A DNA stretch of 64,000 bases from positions 117,574 to 181,573 of the forward strand of contig SFFI01000002.1 in NCBI GenBank assembly GCA_004556925.1, read 5' to 3'. A program made the translations under genes and the position numbers. The notes beneath the pieces were generated by a model. That model had not been told where the DNA came from, did not search any database, and saw only the letters and a list, made by a program, of their open reading frames with translations. This DNA is from Clostridiales bacterium (lineage in GTDB: Bacteria; Bacillota; Clostridia; Saccharofermentanales; DTU023). Positions 9,275 through 16,878 of this stretch are shown here, one piece after another (positions within the stretch are counted from its first letter, which is position 1; the number at the start of each line of letters is the position of its first letter).

Positions 9275-9304
9275 ATTATCTGCTTAAAGTCGTTAGCAGA
9301 TAAT
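9275..9304 (-). promoter_or_regulatory. 5' UTR stem-loop upstream of DUF3798 gene copy 2
   Basis: A perfect 10-bp inverted repeat (9275-9284 with 9295-9304) and a 10-base loop, between the promoter at 9324-9352 and the start codon at 9243. It has no proper T-run, so an mRNA-stabilising hairpin or protein-binding site is more likely than a terminator. Copy 1 has no equivalent long stem. Confidence 0.6.
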
Positions 9305-9323
9305 CTTCAGCCGTGCTAAGGAA

Positions 9324-9352
9324 ATTCTATTCCTCTCACTTACTAGTGTCAA
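9324..9352 (-). promoter_or_regulatory. Sigma-70/SigA-type promoter for DUF3798 gene copy 2
   Basis: On the minus strand, TTGACA (9347-9352), a 17-base spacer and TAGAAT (9324-9329). The -35 is perfect and the -10 matches 5 of 6 positions. It lies about 80 bases upstream of the start codon. Confidence 0.75.
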
Positions 9353-9410
9353 ACATCCAAAATTTCGGAAATGTCGACTAAACTTTTGGTAATAAGTATA
9401 GTTTTCCTCT

Positions 9411-9445
9411 AAAAAAGCCCTGCGCCGACTTGGGCAGGGCTTTTA
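9411..9445 (-). terminator. Terminator after DUF3798 gene copy 1
   Basis: An 11-bp stem (9413-9423 with 9434-9444) and a short loop, with A/T runs on both flanks giving a T-run on the minus strand. It lies between the two binding-protein genes and means copy 1 can be expressed alone, with any read-through into copy 2 limited. Confidence 0.8.
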
Positions 9446-9503
9446 ACTAATTATTGTTTAACAATAATAAAGTATACGGAGAACTTCTAGCATGAAGAAG
9501 CGA

Positions 9504-10829
9504 CTAATTGCCTTCAGCCTCGGCTTCGGCCTCTAGTTCTTCTTGAGTCTTAACTTCGTAAGCCAATTCACGATACTTCTGCGGTACTTCAACTTGATCC
9601 AGACCTAAGAAGCCTTTACCAAAGACATAGAGGTCTTGGGATACGAGGTAGAAGTTTTTCCAGGGTTCAGGCTTGTCGCCCGTTGTATTCATGAAGTAAC
9701 CACCGGTCCACTTACAGCCAGGGGTGTATTCTTCAAAGCAGGCTAGAATATCTTCCGGCTTGAAGGTCTCGGTTTCGGGATCCTTCTCATATTGGCCTTC
9801 GACAACCCGTTTACCAAATTCACCTAAACCAGCAGTGCAGGTAAAGCCAAAGGAGTAGGCCCAGGTACCCATATGTTCGCCACCGCCTGCTTCTACTACT
9901 GACTCTTCAACTTTTTGTAGAATTGCCGGCCAGTCACCTGCTACGTCTTTAAGCTCAATACCAAAGGCGCCAGGATAACCCATCAAGGGGCTGGGGAGGT
10001 CTGCTTCAATAAAGAAAGCACCTAGCTCTGCAACTTTTTTCAGCATAGGTTCGGTTTCCGCATCGTTGGTGCAGAAGAAAGCCGTATCTTTACCGTATTT
10101 GTCTACCCAGGCATTCATGTGTTCGAGGATAAATTGCTGGGCACCAGGAATACCGATATCAGACATGGGGTCAGGTGCAGTCTCATCAGAGAATTCAATC
10201 TCCAGTTCTTCACAAGCCGCAGCCAAAATAGCATGGCGCTGAGCCATGATTTCCTGGCTCAAGTGACGGGGGAAAGAGACGTGAACAAAAGTCGTTGCGC
10301 CTAATTCTTTGGCAGCATACGGCATCAGATAGCCCTGGCCAACTTTATCAACAGATACACAGTAGTCAGCCGCAGGAGTAATAACGGTAGGATCTTCGTG
10401 GGACTCACCTGCTAAAAGTAGGATGTCATCACGGAATTCACGGATCTGATTGAAAGCAGCTGCTGTTCCAGGAACAGATTGGTTGATTACGATAACCTTC
10501 ATCAGAGGGTCATCAGCAAGACCAACAATTTGAGAGATAGTCGTTTCTTGCTCAGACATGAAGTTGTCAGGGTAAGTCAGGTGGGTAATCATACCGCCTT
10601 CTTTACTATCACCATAGCGACGGATCAATTCTTCTGCGCCACGCAGGTCATCTTCGCTCTGAGAAACCGTACCTGTAACCAGGCCAATATGGAATTCAGC
10701 TTCCGTGCCGTCCCAATCGGGAACATCCTTCAGGGACTTTGGCTCTTCTTCAGCAAACATGAGCGTTGGGGCTGCAAAAACACCTAGTAATAGGACCAGG
10801 GCTAATAGCAGGCTGATTCTCTTCTTCAT
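9504..10829 (-). CDS. DUF3798 family extracellular binding protein (copy 1)
   Basis: 441 residues, with the same layout as copy 2: a signal peptide without lipobox (…LMFA-EEE cleavage likely), the PDWDGTEAEFHIG opening, a long conserved domain including a GIPGAQQFILEHM segment, and an identical Glu/Ala-rich end. Differences cluster in the signal peptide and the short acidic spacer, which is shorter here, and in scattered substitutions near the C-terminus. A SigA-type promoter lies at 10914-10943 and a GGAGGT site precedes the ATG. It is the first gene of the importer cluster. Two near-identical binding proteins for one ATPase/permease set suggest either dosage or slightly different ligand preference (inference). 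Confidence 0.75.
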   Translation of the reverse strand: MKKRISLLLALVLLLGVFAAPTLMFAEEEPKSLKDVPDWDGTEAEFHIGLVTGTVSQSEDDLRGAEELIRRYGDSKEGGMITHLTYPDNFMSEQETTISQIVGLADDPLMKVIVINQSVPGTAAAFNQIREFRDDILLLAGESHEDPTVITPAADYCVSVDKVGQGYLMPYAAKELGATTFVHVSFPRHLSQEIMAQRHAILAAACEELEIEFSDETAPDPMSDIGIPGAQQFILEHMNAWVDKYGKDTAFFCTNDAETEPMLKKVAELGAFFIEADLPSPLMGYPGAFGIELKDVAGDWPAILQKVEESVVEAGGGEHMGTWAYSFGFTCTAGLGEFGKRVVEGQYEKDPETETFKPEDILACFEEYTPGCKWTGGYFMNTTGDKPEPWKNFYLVSQDLYVFGKGFLGLDQVEVPQKYRELAYEVKTQEELEAEAEAEGN

Positions 10830-10913
10830 AATTTACCTCCATGCTTTTATTCTTCTTGCATTTCGCATGTTTATACATGATTCTTGTTTAGAGCGAAACA
10901 CAAGGTTTCTAAA

Positions 10914-10943
10914 ATATTACAGTAGGAGGGAAGATATTGTCAA
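10914..10943 (-). promoter_or_regulatory. SigA-type promoter for DUF3798 gene copy 1
   Basis: On the minus strand, TTGACA (10938-10943), an 18-base spacer and TAATAT (10914-10919), about 85 bases upstream of the start codon at 10829. Confidence 0.7.
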
Positions 10944-11023
10944 TCATATTTCCTGTTTTTAGGAAAGCTAAACCCTGCATTTGGGTGTTTTATATAATAA
11001 TTGAAGTTCTCGCATTTATAAGT

Positions 11024-11055
11024 TTCGCTTGACCTTTTGTACAAGGCCAAGCGAA
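11024..11055. other. Inverted repeat between nicotinate phosphoribosyltransferase gene and the DUF3798 operon
   Basis: A 13-bp stem with one mismatch (11024-11036 with 11043-11055) and a 6-base loop. It lies about 60 bases past the nicotinate phosphoribosyltransferase stop, where a terminator would be expected, but no T-run follows on the minus strand. It could be a weak or factor-assisted terminator or an operator for the downstream DUF3798 promoter. Confidence 0.4.
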
Positions 11056-11113
11056 CGGAGTGAGTTCTCTATAAATTAAGAGAAACTTGAATATATAGTA
11101 TAGGCAGGTTAGG

Positions 11114-12601
11114 TTAATGAAAGGAATGATCGGAGCCTGCCTGATCGGCCAGCATCTTCTCCTTGAGTTCCCATAGCTGGTAGGAAAGGTCCACATAATA
11201 GTTTTGAGGATTCTCAAAACGCCGGATAGAATCCCAAAGCCTAGCTAATTCATCTTGGCAACGTTGTCTAGCAGCTTCTAGGCCACAAGCCTCATAGACA
11301 CATTCACCTTTGCTAAAGATGGGCTTGAGCATTTTAACGGCCTTAAAATGCGTCAGAGTCTTCTTTTTCCAGGTATGCAGGGGGTCAAAAATCGTATAGG
11401 GCTTCTGGGCATCAATCTCCTCCCCTTCCAGGCTTATGAGGTCAGCAAGAGCGAAGCCTGTATCCTGATCGTAAAAACGCCATACCTCTTTGCTGCCTGG
11501 GTTGGTAATTTTTTCCGGATTGTCTGAAAATTTCATGCGGGGGATGGGTTTGCCGTCATGGTATACCGCAGACAATTTGTATACGCCGCCAAACACAGGC
11601 TCAGACTTGGAGGTAATCAGCCGCTCCCCTACCCCAAAGGAATCAACTGACGCCCCCTGGCGTAGGATTTCCTGAATGGTGTACTCATCCATCGAGTTGG
11701 AAAGCGTAATCCCGCAATCCTCGAGACCATGGGCATCTAGCATTTTGCGTGCTTCCATGCTCAGGTAAGTCAGGTCGCCTGAGTCAATACGGATGGCCCG
11801 AAGTCTCTTGCCCCTAGGCTCCAAAAACTCCTTAGCGACCCGAATCGCATTGGGTATACCCGAATGCAGGGTGTTATAGGTATCAACCAAGAGCTGGCAA
11901 TTGTCTGGATAGTTCATGGCATAGGCCTTAAAGGCTTCGTATTCCGTGGGGAAGCATTGCACCCAGGAATGGGCCATAGTGCCCAAGGGTAAAATGCCAA
12001 ATTGCTGGCCAGCTAAGGTGCAAGAAGTACCAGCCACCCCACCAATGTAGGCCGCTCTGGCTCCCATCACCGAGGCATCATAGCCTTGGGCCCTGCGGGC
12101 GCCAAACTCCATGACGGGCCGGCCCTGTGCTGCCCGCACGATCCGGGTAGACTTTGTGGCAATTAAGGATTGGTGATTGATGGTTAAGAGTAGCATGGTC
12201 TCGACCATTTGAGCTTGCGGCAGGGGGCCTCTGACCTTAACGATAGGCTCGCCGGGAAATATGGGCATACCTTCTTCAAAGGCCCAAACATCGCAAGAAA
12301 ATTTAAAGTGAGCTAAATAGTCCAAAAAAGCTTCAGAAAAGGTATTTAGAGATCTTAAATAGGCAATATCTTCCGGGCCAAAGCTCAGATTAGCCAGGTA
12401 ATCAATGGCTTGTTCAAGGCCCGCCATAATCGCATATCCCCCCTTCTCCGGAATAGACCGGAAAAAGAGGTCAAAAATGACAATCTGGTCCTCCAGGCCC
12501 AATTGCAGATAGCCATTAGACATGGTCAACTCATAGAAGTCTGTCAGCATAGAAACATTACGTTCACTAAGACTGGATTTAGGGTGGGCGATGTGCGTCA
12601 T
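11114..12601 (-). CDS. pncB: Nicotinate phosphoribosyltransferase
   Basis: 495 residues. It converts nicotinate and PRPP to nicotinate mononucleotide in the Preiss-Handler NAD salvage route, in the cytoplasm. The N-terminal MLTDFYELTM motif, the central 'GTMAHSWVQCFPTEYEAF' segment (His of the active-site region) and the 'VDSFGVGERL' phosphate-binding segment are family hallmarks. Length matches the bacterial long form. No convincing Shine-Dalgarno precedes the ATG at 12601; the next in-frame ATG, 17 codons in, also lacks one, so the start is uncertain. It stands alone between truA and the DUF3798 operon, all on the same strand. Confidence 0.9.
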   Translation of the reverse strand: MTHIAHPKSSLSERNVSMLTDFYELTMSNGYLQLGLEDQIVIFDLFFRSIPEKGGYAIMAGLEQAIDYLANLSFGPEDIAYLRSLNTFSEAFLDYLAHFKFSCDVWAFEEGMPIFPGEPIVKVRGPLPQAQMVETMLLLTINHQSLIATKSTRIVRAAQGRPVMEFGARRAQGYDASVMGARAAYIGGVAGTSCTLAGQQFGILPLGTMAHSWVQCFPTEYEAFKAYAMNYPDNCQLLVDTYNTLHSGIPNAIRVAKEFLEPRGKRLRAIRIDSGDLTYLSMEARKMLDAHGLEDCGITLSNSMDEYTIQEILRQGASVDSFGVGERLITSKSEPVFGGVYKLSAVYHDGKPIPRMKFSDNPEKITNPGSKEVWRFYDQDTGFALADLISLEGEEIDAQKPYTIFDPLHTWKKKTLTHFKAVKMLKPIFSKGECVYEACGLEAARQRCQDELARLWDSIRRFENPQNYYVDLSYQLWELKEKMLADQAGSDHSFH

Positions 12602-12674
12602 AAGCTAGTAATACCCGCTTTCTTTGTTTGGTCCATTTTATGCTTAACAGGCTAAATAAGCCAGGCTAGCCATA

Positions 12675-13565
12675 CTAAGCCAAACGAATTTGCTGCCAAA
12701 GCGCTGCCAGGTCCGCCTGCACTAAAGATTCGTAGTCCGCAAGACCATCGTTGCCAAAAAGAGGCTGGGGATAAAAGACTCTTTCCAAGCAAAGTCCTTG
12801 AGCTGGCATCGTTTTCCCCAAGATCTTACGGTTCTTTTGGGCTAAGGCCTGCTGGATCGTAGCGAGGCTCAACTTGCCCTGGCCCACATAATATAGGGTG
12901 CCGGCCAGAATCCGCACCTGATGGTAGAGAAATGCCGGCCCTAAGCAAACCATATTGACCACTGGCCATTGGGGATCGGGGATAATGGCCAGGCGGTCTA
13001 GCCTTCGAACGGTCTGCCGGACGACCGATCCCTGGTCCATAAAAGCTGTAAAATCATGGTCTCCGCATAAGAAATCGGCAGCCTCCTGCATAGCGCCTAA
13101 GTCCAGTTTTTGGGGAGCATGGCAGGTGAGGCGGGATAAAAGAGCCGAGCCTGAGGGGTGATTATAAAAGCGATAAACATAGAGCTTTCCTCTGGCCTGA
13201 TAGCGGGCATTAAAGTCGGCAGATACGGGCCGGATCTCTCGGACCCTCATGGTATCGGGCAAATAAGCATTAAGTACACGCGGTAGCCGGTCACAGGGTA
13301 TGGGCGACCAGGTGGCAAAGTTTGAAACATGTCCTCGGGCAGAAACCCCCGCATCTGTGCGGGAGGAGCCTTGAAAGTGCAGGTCTTCTCCGGCCAGGTT
13401 GCGCCAGGCAGACCTTAAGCTTGCCTGGACGGTCACCGCATTTTCTTGGTCCTGCCAACCGTGAAAGCTCGCCCCCTCATAGGCCAAAAGCAGGGCATAA
13501 TGCTTTGGGTTTGGAGCCTCAGGCAAGTCAGTTACTTCAGGGATTGAACATAGAGAGTCGAACAT
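12675..13565 (-). CDS. truA: tRNA pseudouridine(38-40) synthase
   Basis: 296 residues from the preferred start. It isomerises uridines 38-40 in the anticodon arm of tRNAs. The catalytic aspartate lies in GSSRTDAGVSA (Asp about 71), and 'FNARYQARGKLYVYRF' is typical of TruA. I choose the ATG at 13565 because a GAGGTGA site overlapping the ecfT stop precedes it; an ATG eight codons upstream (13589) lies inside ecfT and has no good site. Compared with typical TruA there is an extra N-terminal stretch of about 20 residues. In many Firmicutes truA is followed by rplM-rpsI; here those genes are absent and pncB follows. Confidence 0.92.
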   Translation of the reverse strand: MFDSLCSIPEVTDLPEAPNPKHYALLLAYEGASFHGWQDQENAVTVQASLRSAWRNLAGEDLHFQGSSRTDAGVSARGHVSNFATWSPIPCDRLPRVLNAYLPDTMRVREIRPVSADFNARYQARGKLYVYRFYNHPSGSALLSRLTCHAPQKLDLGAMQEAADFLCGDHDFTAFMDQGSVVRQTVRRLDRLAIIPDPQWPVVNMVCLGPAFLYHQVRILAGTLYYVGQGKLSLATIQQALAQKNRKILGKTMPAQGLCLERVFYPQPLFGNDGLADYESLVQADLAALWQQIRLA

Positions 13566-13567
13566 AC

Positions 13568-14380
13568 TCACCTCAGTTTGCTGTCCCATACAGCTATCCC
13601 CACGAGCGAAGCTACAAAGATGATAAGAAAGGCCAAATCCTTAGCTTTCAGAACAAGGGGGTGGAGTTTTCCCCTGCGGATGTCTGACCGATAGGCCCTG
13701 GCTTCCATGGCCTCTGCTAAAACCTCCGCTTGGCGGAAGGAAGAAATAAACAGCGGGACCATAACAGCCACCAGTCCCTTTAGCCGCAGGAACAAACCCC
13801 CAGTATCATAGTTCGCCCCACGGGAGGATTGTGCTTTCATCAGGTTATCTGTTTCTGCCATGAGGCTGGGAATATAGCGCAAAGCAATAGACATCATCAT
13901 CCCCATATCTTGGACCGGTAAGCCCAGCTTCCCCAAAGGCGATAAAAGACTGGTCAGGGCATTACTGAGTTCCATCGCTGTGGTGGTTAGGCTCAGAAAA
14001 AGATTCGAGACAAAAATCAGGGCGGAAATCCTCAGCGTCATAACCCAGGCATTGGTCAGGCTCTGTTGGGAAATCTTTAAGAAGCGCCAGGAAAAAATTA
14101 AGGGGGTACCAGGTTCTACCACAAAAAGATTAATCAGAAAAGCCAAAATTAAAAGTGGTAGTAAGAGCTTCATGCTTGCCAAGGCTTCACCGAGGCGAAT
14201 TTTGGATAAAGTTAAACAAATGACCGCGATGACGTTCAAAGCCAGGATAGCCCAAGGCGACCTCGTGATAATCACGACCACAATGAAGGCAATTAAAGCT
14301 AAAAACTTCATACGAGGATCCAGGCGGTGAAGGAAGGAATCCAAGGGGATATATTGACCAAAGTTAGAATTCTCAAACAT
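13568..14380 (-). CDS. ecfT: ECF transporter transmembrane coupling protein EcfT
   Basis: 270 residues, several hydrophobic helices and the two cytoplasmic coupling motifs of EcfT: an Ala/Ser-Arg-Gly-Ala motif in AQSSRGAN and an Ala-Arg-Ala motif in AMEARAYR. It links the ATPases to vitamin-specific S components in group II ECF importers, so it would serve several vitamins. No S component gene is in the window. It overlaps the ATPase gene by 8 bases upstream, and the truA start lies 2 bases past its stop, indicating a coupled ecfA-ecfT-truA operon. Confidence 0.93.
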   Translation of the reverse strand: MFENSNFGQYIPLDSFLHRLDPRMKFLALIAFIVVVIITRSPWAILALNVIAVICLTLSKIRLGEALASMKLLLPLLILAFLINLFVVEPGTPLIFSWRFLKISQQSLTNAWVMTLRISALIFVSNLFLSLTTTAMELSNALTSLLSPLGKLGLPVQDMGMMMSIALRYIPSLMAETDNLMKAQSSRGANYDTGGLFLRLKGLVAVMVPLFISSFRQAEVLAEAMEARAYRSDIRRGKLHPLVLKAKDLAFLIIFVASLVGIAVWDSKLR

Positions 14381-16181
14381 CTTGGGCCTCTCCCCTTTCT
14401 GCGTCTAGCTGACCTGCCTGCAGGGCAGACTTCAGTTGGCGGCTAGCCTGGTCAAGGCTCATAAAATTGAGTTTTAGGCCCAAGGCCTTCGACAAGGCAT
14501 GAGAAAAGGATAAGCTGGCGGGCAAGGCTAGGCCTGACTGTGCAAGAAGGTCCGGCTGGTCAAAAATGGCCTGGGGTTGATCCACCGCCAAAATCCTGCC
14601 CTCCGCCATGACAGCAATACGGTCAGCCAAGTAAGCCGCGTCCTCCATATTATGCGTAACCATGACAATGGTCTTCCCCTTGCGATTGAGCGCCTTGATT
14701 TCCTCCAGCATCGTTTGACGGGCCAGCGGATCCAGTCCCGCTGCGGGTTCATCCAGGACTAAAACTTCTGGCTGCATCGCGAGTACACCCGCAATAGCTA
14801 CCCGTCTTTGCTGGCCGCCAGAGAGTTCAAAGGGCGACCATTCTAAAAGATTAGAATCCAGATCTACAAGCGCAGCAACCTCCTGAATCCGGGTTTGGAT
14901 TTCCGCCTCTGCCAGCTTCTGCTGGCGTAGGCCAAAAGCAATATCTTCAGCCACAGTTCCAGCGAAGAGCTGCTTTTCCGGATACTGGAAGACTAAACCG
15001 ACCATCTGGCGGATCTTGATAAGGTCTTCCTTGTTACGGCTGTCATAGCCAAGCACCCTAACCTCACCCTCTTGGGGTTTATAAATGCCATTGAAATGAG
15101 AAATGAGGGTAGACTTGCCAGAGCCAGAATGGCCGCAAAGGACTAGGATCTCTCCCCGTTTAATTTGCAGATTGATCTGATGTAAGACTTTTTGGGCACG
15201 ACTAGATTTAGCGTTGTAGGTATAAGATAAATCTTTAACTTCAAGCAGGGGGAAGGCCACGTCAGAACTACTCAGCCTCGCCGGAGGCTCAGGATTCGAC
15301 GCGCAGAGGCGGTCAATCTGCGTCTGGTTTAAGGGTTGCAGTAATTTTGCCAAGCCGTAGGCCAAGTCTTCATGGCTTGTGGGGTAGGCTAAATCAGGGA
15401 CCGTATCCAAAAGAGACTGATATAAGCCCAGATGAAAAGGTAAAACTAAGTTCTCTTTGGTCAAGCGGCTCGGTTGGGCAAATACTTCCCTAGGACTACC
15501 GGAAAGACTAATTTCACCTTGGCTCATGACATAAACCTGATCTGCCCTCAGAGCCTCTTCCATATTGTGGGTAATATTGATAAGGGTCAGGCCTTCTTTG
15601 CGGCAAAGTTCCGTCACAAAATCCATCAGGTCAAGAGCCGCCTGGGGATCCAGCATGGAGGTCGACTCATCCAGGACCAAACAGCTGGGGTGCATGGCGA
15701 GAACCCCTGCTACACTGAGTTTTTGCTTTTGGCCGCCCGATAAATTCTGGGGCGACTTGCGGGCATACGCCAATAAGCCAACCCTGGCTAAGGCATCTTG
15801 CACTCTAGACTGAATCTCGGCTGTAGTCAGGCCCAGGTTTTCAGGGCCAAAAGCCACATCTTCCTCTAAACTGGAGGCGACAATTTGATCATCAGGGTTT
15901 TGGAAGACCATCCCACAAATTCTACGAATTTCGTAAACCGCCTCCATATCGGAAGCTGTAAGTCCCCCCATAAAGATTTGCCCTTGGTCAGGTAAAAGTA
16001 AGGCATTGCATAGGCGGGCAAAGGTAGACTTGCCAGACCCATTATGGCCAATAATAGCCACATGACTGCCCTGGCGGATGGTCAAATTAAGATTTTGAAT
16101 GGCTTGTATGACCCCTTGGTCTGATGGATAAGCAAAACTCACATCAGCAAAGCGGACCATATCCCCAGACTGTTCTGCCAA
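14373..16181 (-). CDS. Fused ECF transporter ATPase EcfA1-EcfA2
   Basis: 602 residues carrying two complete ABC ATPase domains in one polypeptide. Domain 1 (about 8-240) has Walker A GHNGSGKST (45-53), signature LSGGQKQKL (about 147) and Walker B ending LVLDESTSMLD (about 168-178). Domain 2 (about 311-560) has Walker A GHSGSGKST (350-358), signature LSGGQQRRV and Walker B LVLDEPAAGLD. Both domains look catalytically intact. In most Firmicutes the two ATPases are separate adjacent genes; here they are joined by a linker of about 70 residues (240-310). The start is TTG with GGGAGG six bases upstream; an ATG seven codons later is the alternative. It powers vitamin uptake with EcfT. Confidence 0.92.
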   Translation of the reverse strand: MAEQSGDMVRFADVSFAYPSDQGVIQAIQNLNLTIRQGSHVAIIGHNGSGKSTFARLCNALLLPDQGQIFMGGLTASDMEAVYEIRRICGMVFQNPDDQIVASSLEEDVAFGPENLGLTTAEIQSRVQDALARVGLLAYARKSPQNLSGGQKQKLSVAGVLAMHPSCLVLDESTSMLDPQAALDLMDFVTELCRKEGLTLINITHNMEEALRADQVYVMSQGEISLSGSPREVFAQPSRLTKENLVLPFHLGLYQSLLDTVPDLAYPTSHEDLAYGLAKLLQPLNQTQIDRLCASNPEPPARLSSSDVAFPLLEVKDLSYTYNAKSSRAQKVLHQINLQIKRGEILVLCGHSGSGKSTLISHFNGIYKPQEGEVRVLGYDSRNKEDLIKIRQMVGLVFQYPEKQLFAGTVAEDIAFGLRQQKLAEAEIQTRIQEVAALVDLDSNLLEWSPFELSGGQQRRVAIAGVLAMQPEVLVLDEPAAGLDPLARQTMLEEIKALNRKGKTIVMVTHNMEDAAYLADRIAVMAEGRILAVDQPQAIFDQPDLLAQSGLALPASLSFSHALSKALGLKLNFMSLDQASRQLKSALQAGQLDAERGEAQDV

Positions 16182-16262
16182 AGCTTGCCTCCCTCAAATC
16201 AGATCCAGGCCTAGTGCCTTAAAAATGAAGCAAATTCAGATGAAGCACAAAGTGCGTTAGAA

Positions 16263-16292
16263 AAGGGCATCTCAAGAGATGCCCTTAATCCA
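16263..16292 (-). terminator. Terminator of the S10-spc-alpha ribosomal block
   Basis: A perfect 11-bp stem (16263-16273 with 16276-16286) followed on the minus strand by TTTTCT. It sits about 40 bases after the rplQ stop and before the ecfA gene. Confidence 0.85.
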
Positions 16293-16324
16293 TAAAATTT
16301 CGAGATTGCTTGAGCGGATAAGAA

Positions 16325-16849
16325 CTATACGAGTTCTAGCCGTACCATATTGGCACCATCGCCGCGCCGGGCACCCAGCTTAATAATTCTGGTATAACCA
16401 CCCTGGCGGTCAGCGTAACGGGGAGCAATTTCATTAAACAGATGGTTAACTGTGTTGATACGCTTGCCATCCTCGTCCTTCATCTCATACATGTAAGACA
16501 GCATCTGGCGCCGTGCGGCCAGACGAGAAGGATGGTCAACCTGGACCAACTTGGTGCTGACTTCTCGCTGAACCACATCATAGTGGGCACCGGATTTAGA
16601 GGTGCGGGACTCTAAGAGTTTCTTACCCTTGCCGTCCAATTTAGCAGCAGAGACTTCTACCTCTTTGCTATCATAATTCTTATGTTCTTTAATCGCTAAT
16701 GTAATAAGACGCTCGGCAATTTTTTGTACTTCCTCAGCACGTGCCTCTGTAGTCGTCAAGTGACCATGGACAATGAAGGACGTGACTTGGTTCTTCAAAA
16801 GAGCACGTCTTAGGTCAGACTTACGACTAAGCTTTCTGTATCCAGACAT
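16325..16849 (-). CDS. rplQ: 50S ribosomal protein L17
   Basis: 174 residues. The N-terminus (SGYRKLSRKSDLRRALLKNQ) and the C-terminal GGYTRIIKLGARRGDGA are L17 hallmarks. Typical bacterial L17 is about 115-130 residues; the extra length is an insert of roughly 50 residues between the conserved N-terminal helices and the end (about 80-140), rich in charged residues. L17 binds 23S rRNA near the exit tunnel. Last gene of the block, directly after rpoA, followed by a terminator. Confidence 0.95.
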   Translation of the reverse strand: MSGYRKLSRKSDLRRALLKNQVTSFIVHGHLTTTEARAEEVQKIAERLITLAIKEHKNYDSKEVEVSAAKLDGKGKKLLESRTSKSGAHYDVVQREVSTKLVQVDHPSRLAARRQMLSYMYEMKDEDGKRINTVNHLFNEIAPRYADRQGGYTRIIKLGARRGDGANMVRLELV

Positions 16850-16878
16850 TTATATCTTCCTCCAACGCGGGGGTCCGC

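Noticed and set aside
11024..11055. Rho-independent terminator of pncB
   Set aside because: The stem is good but no T-run follows on the minus strand; kept only as an inverted repeat.
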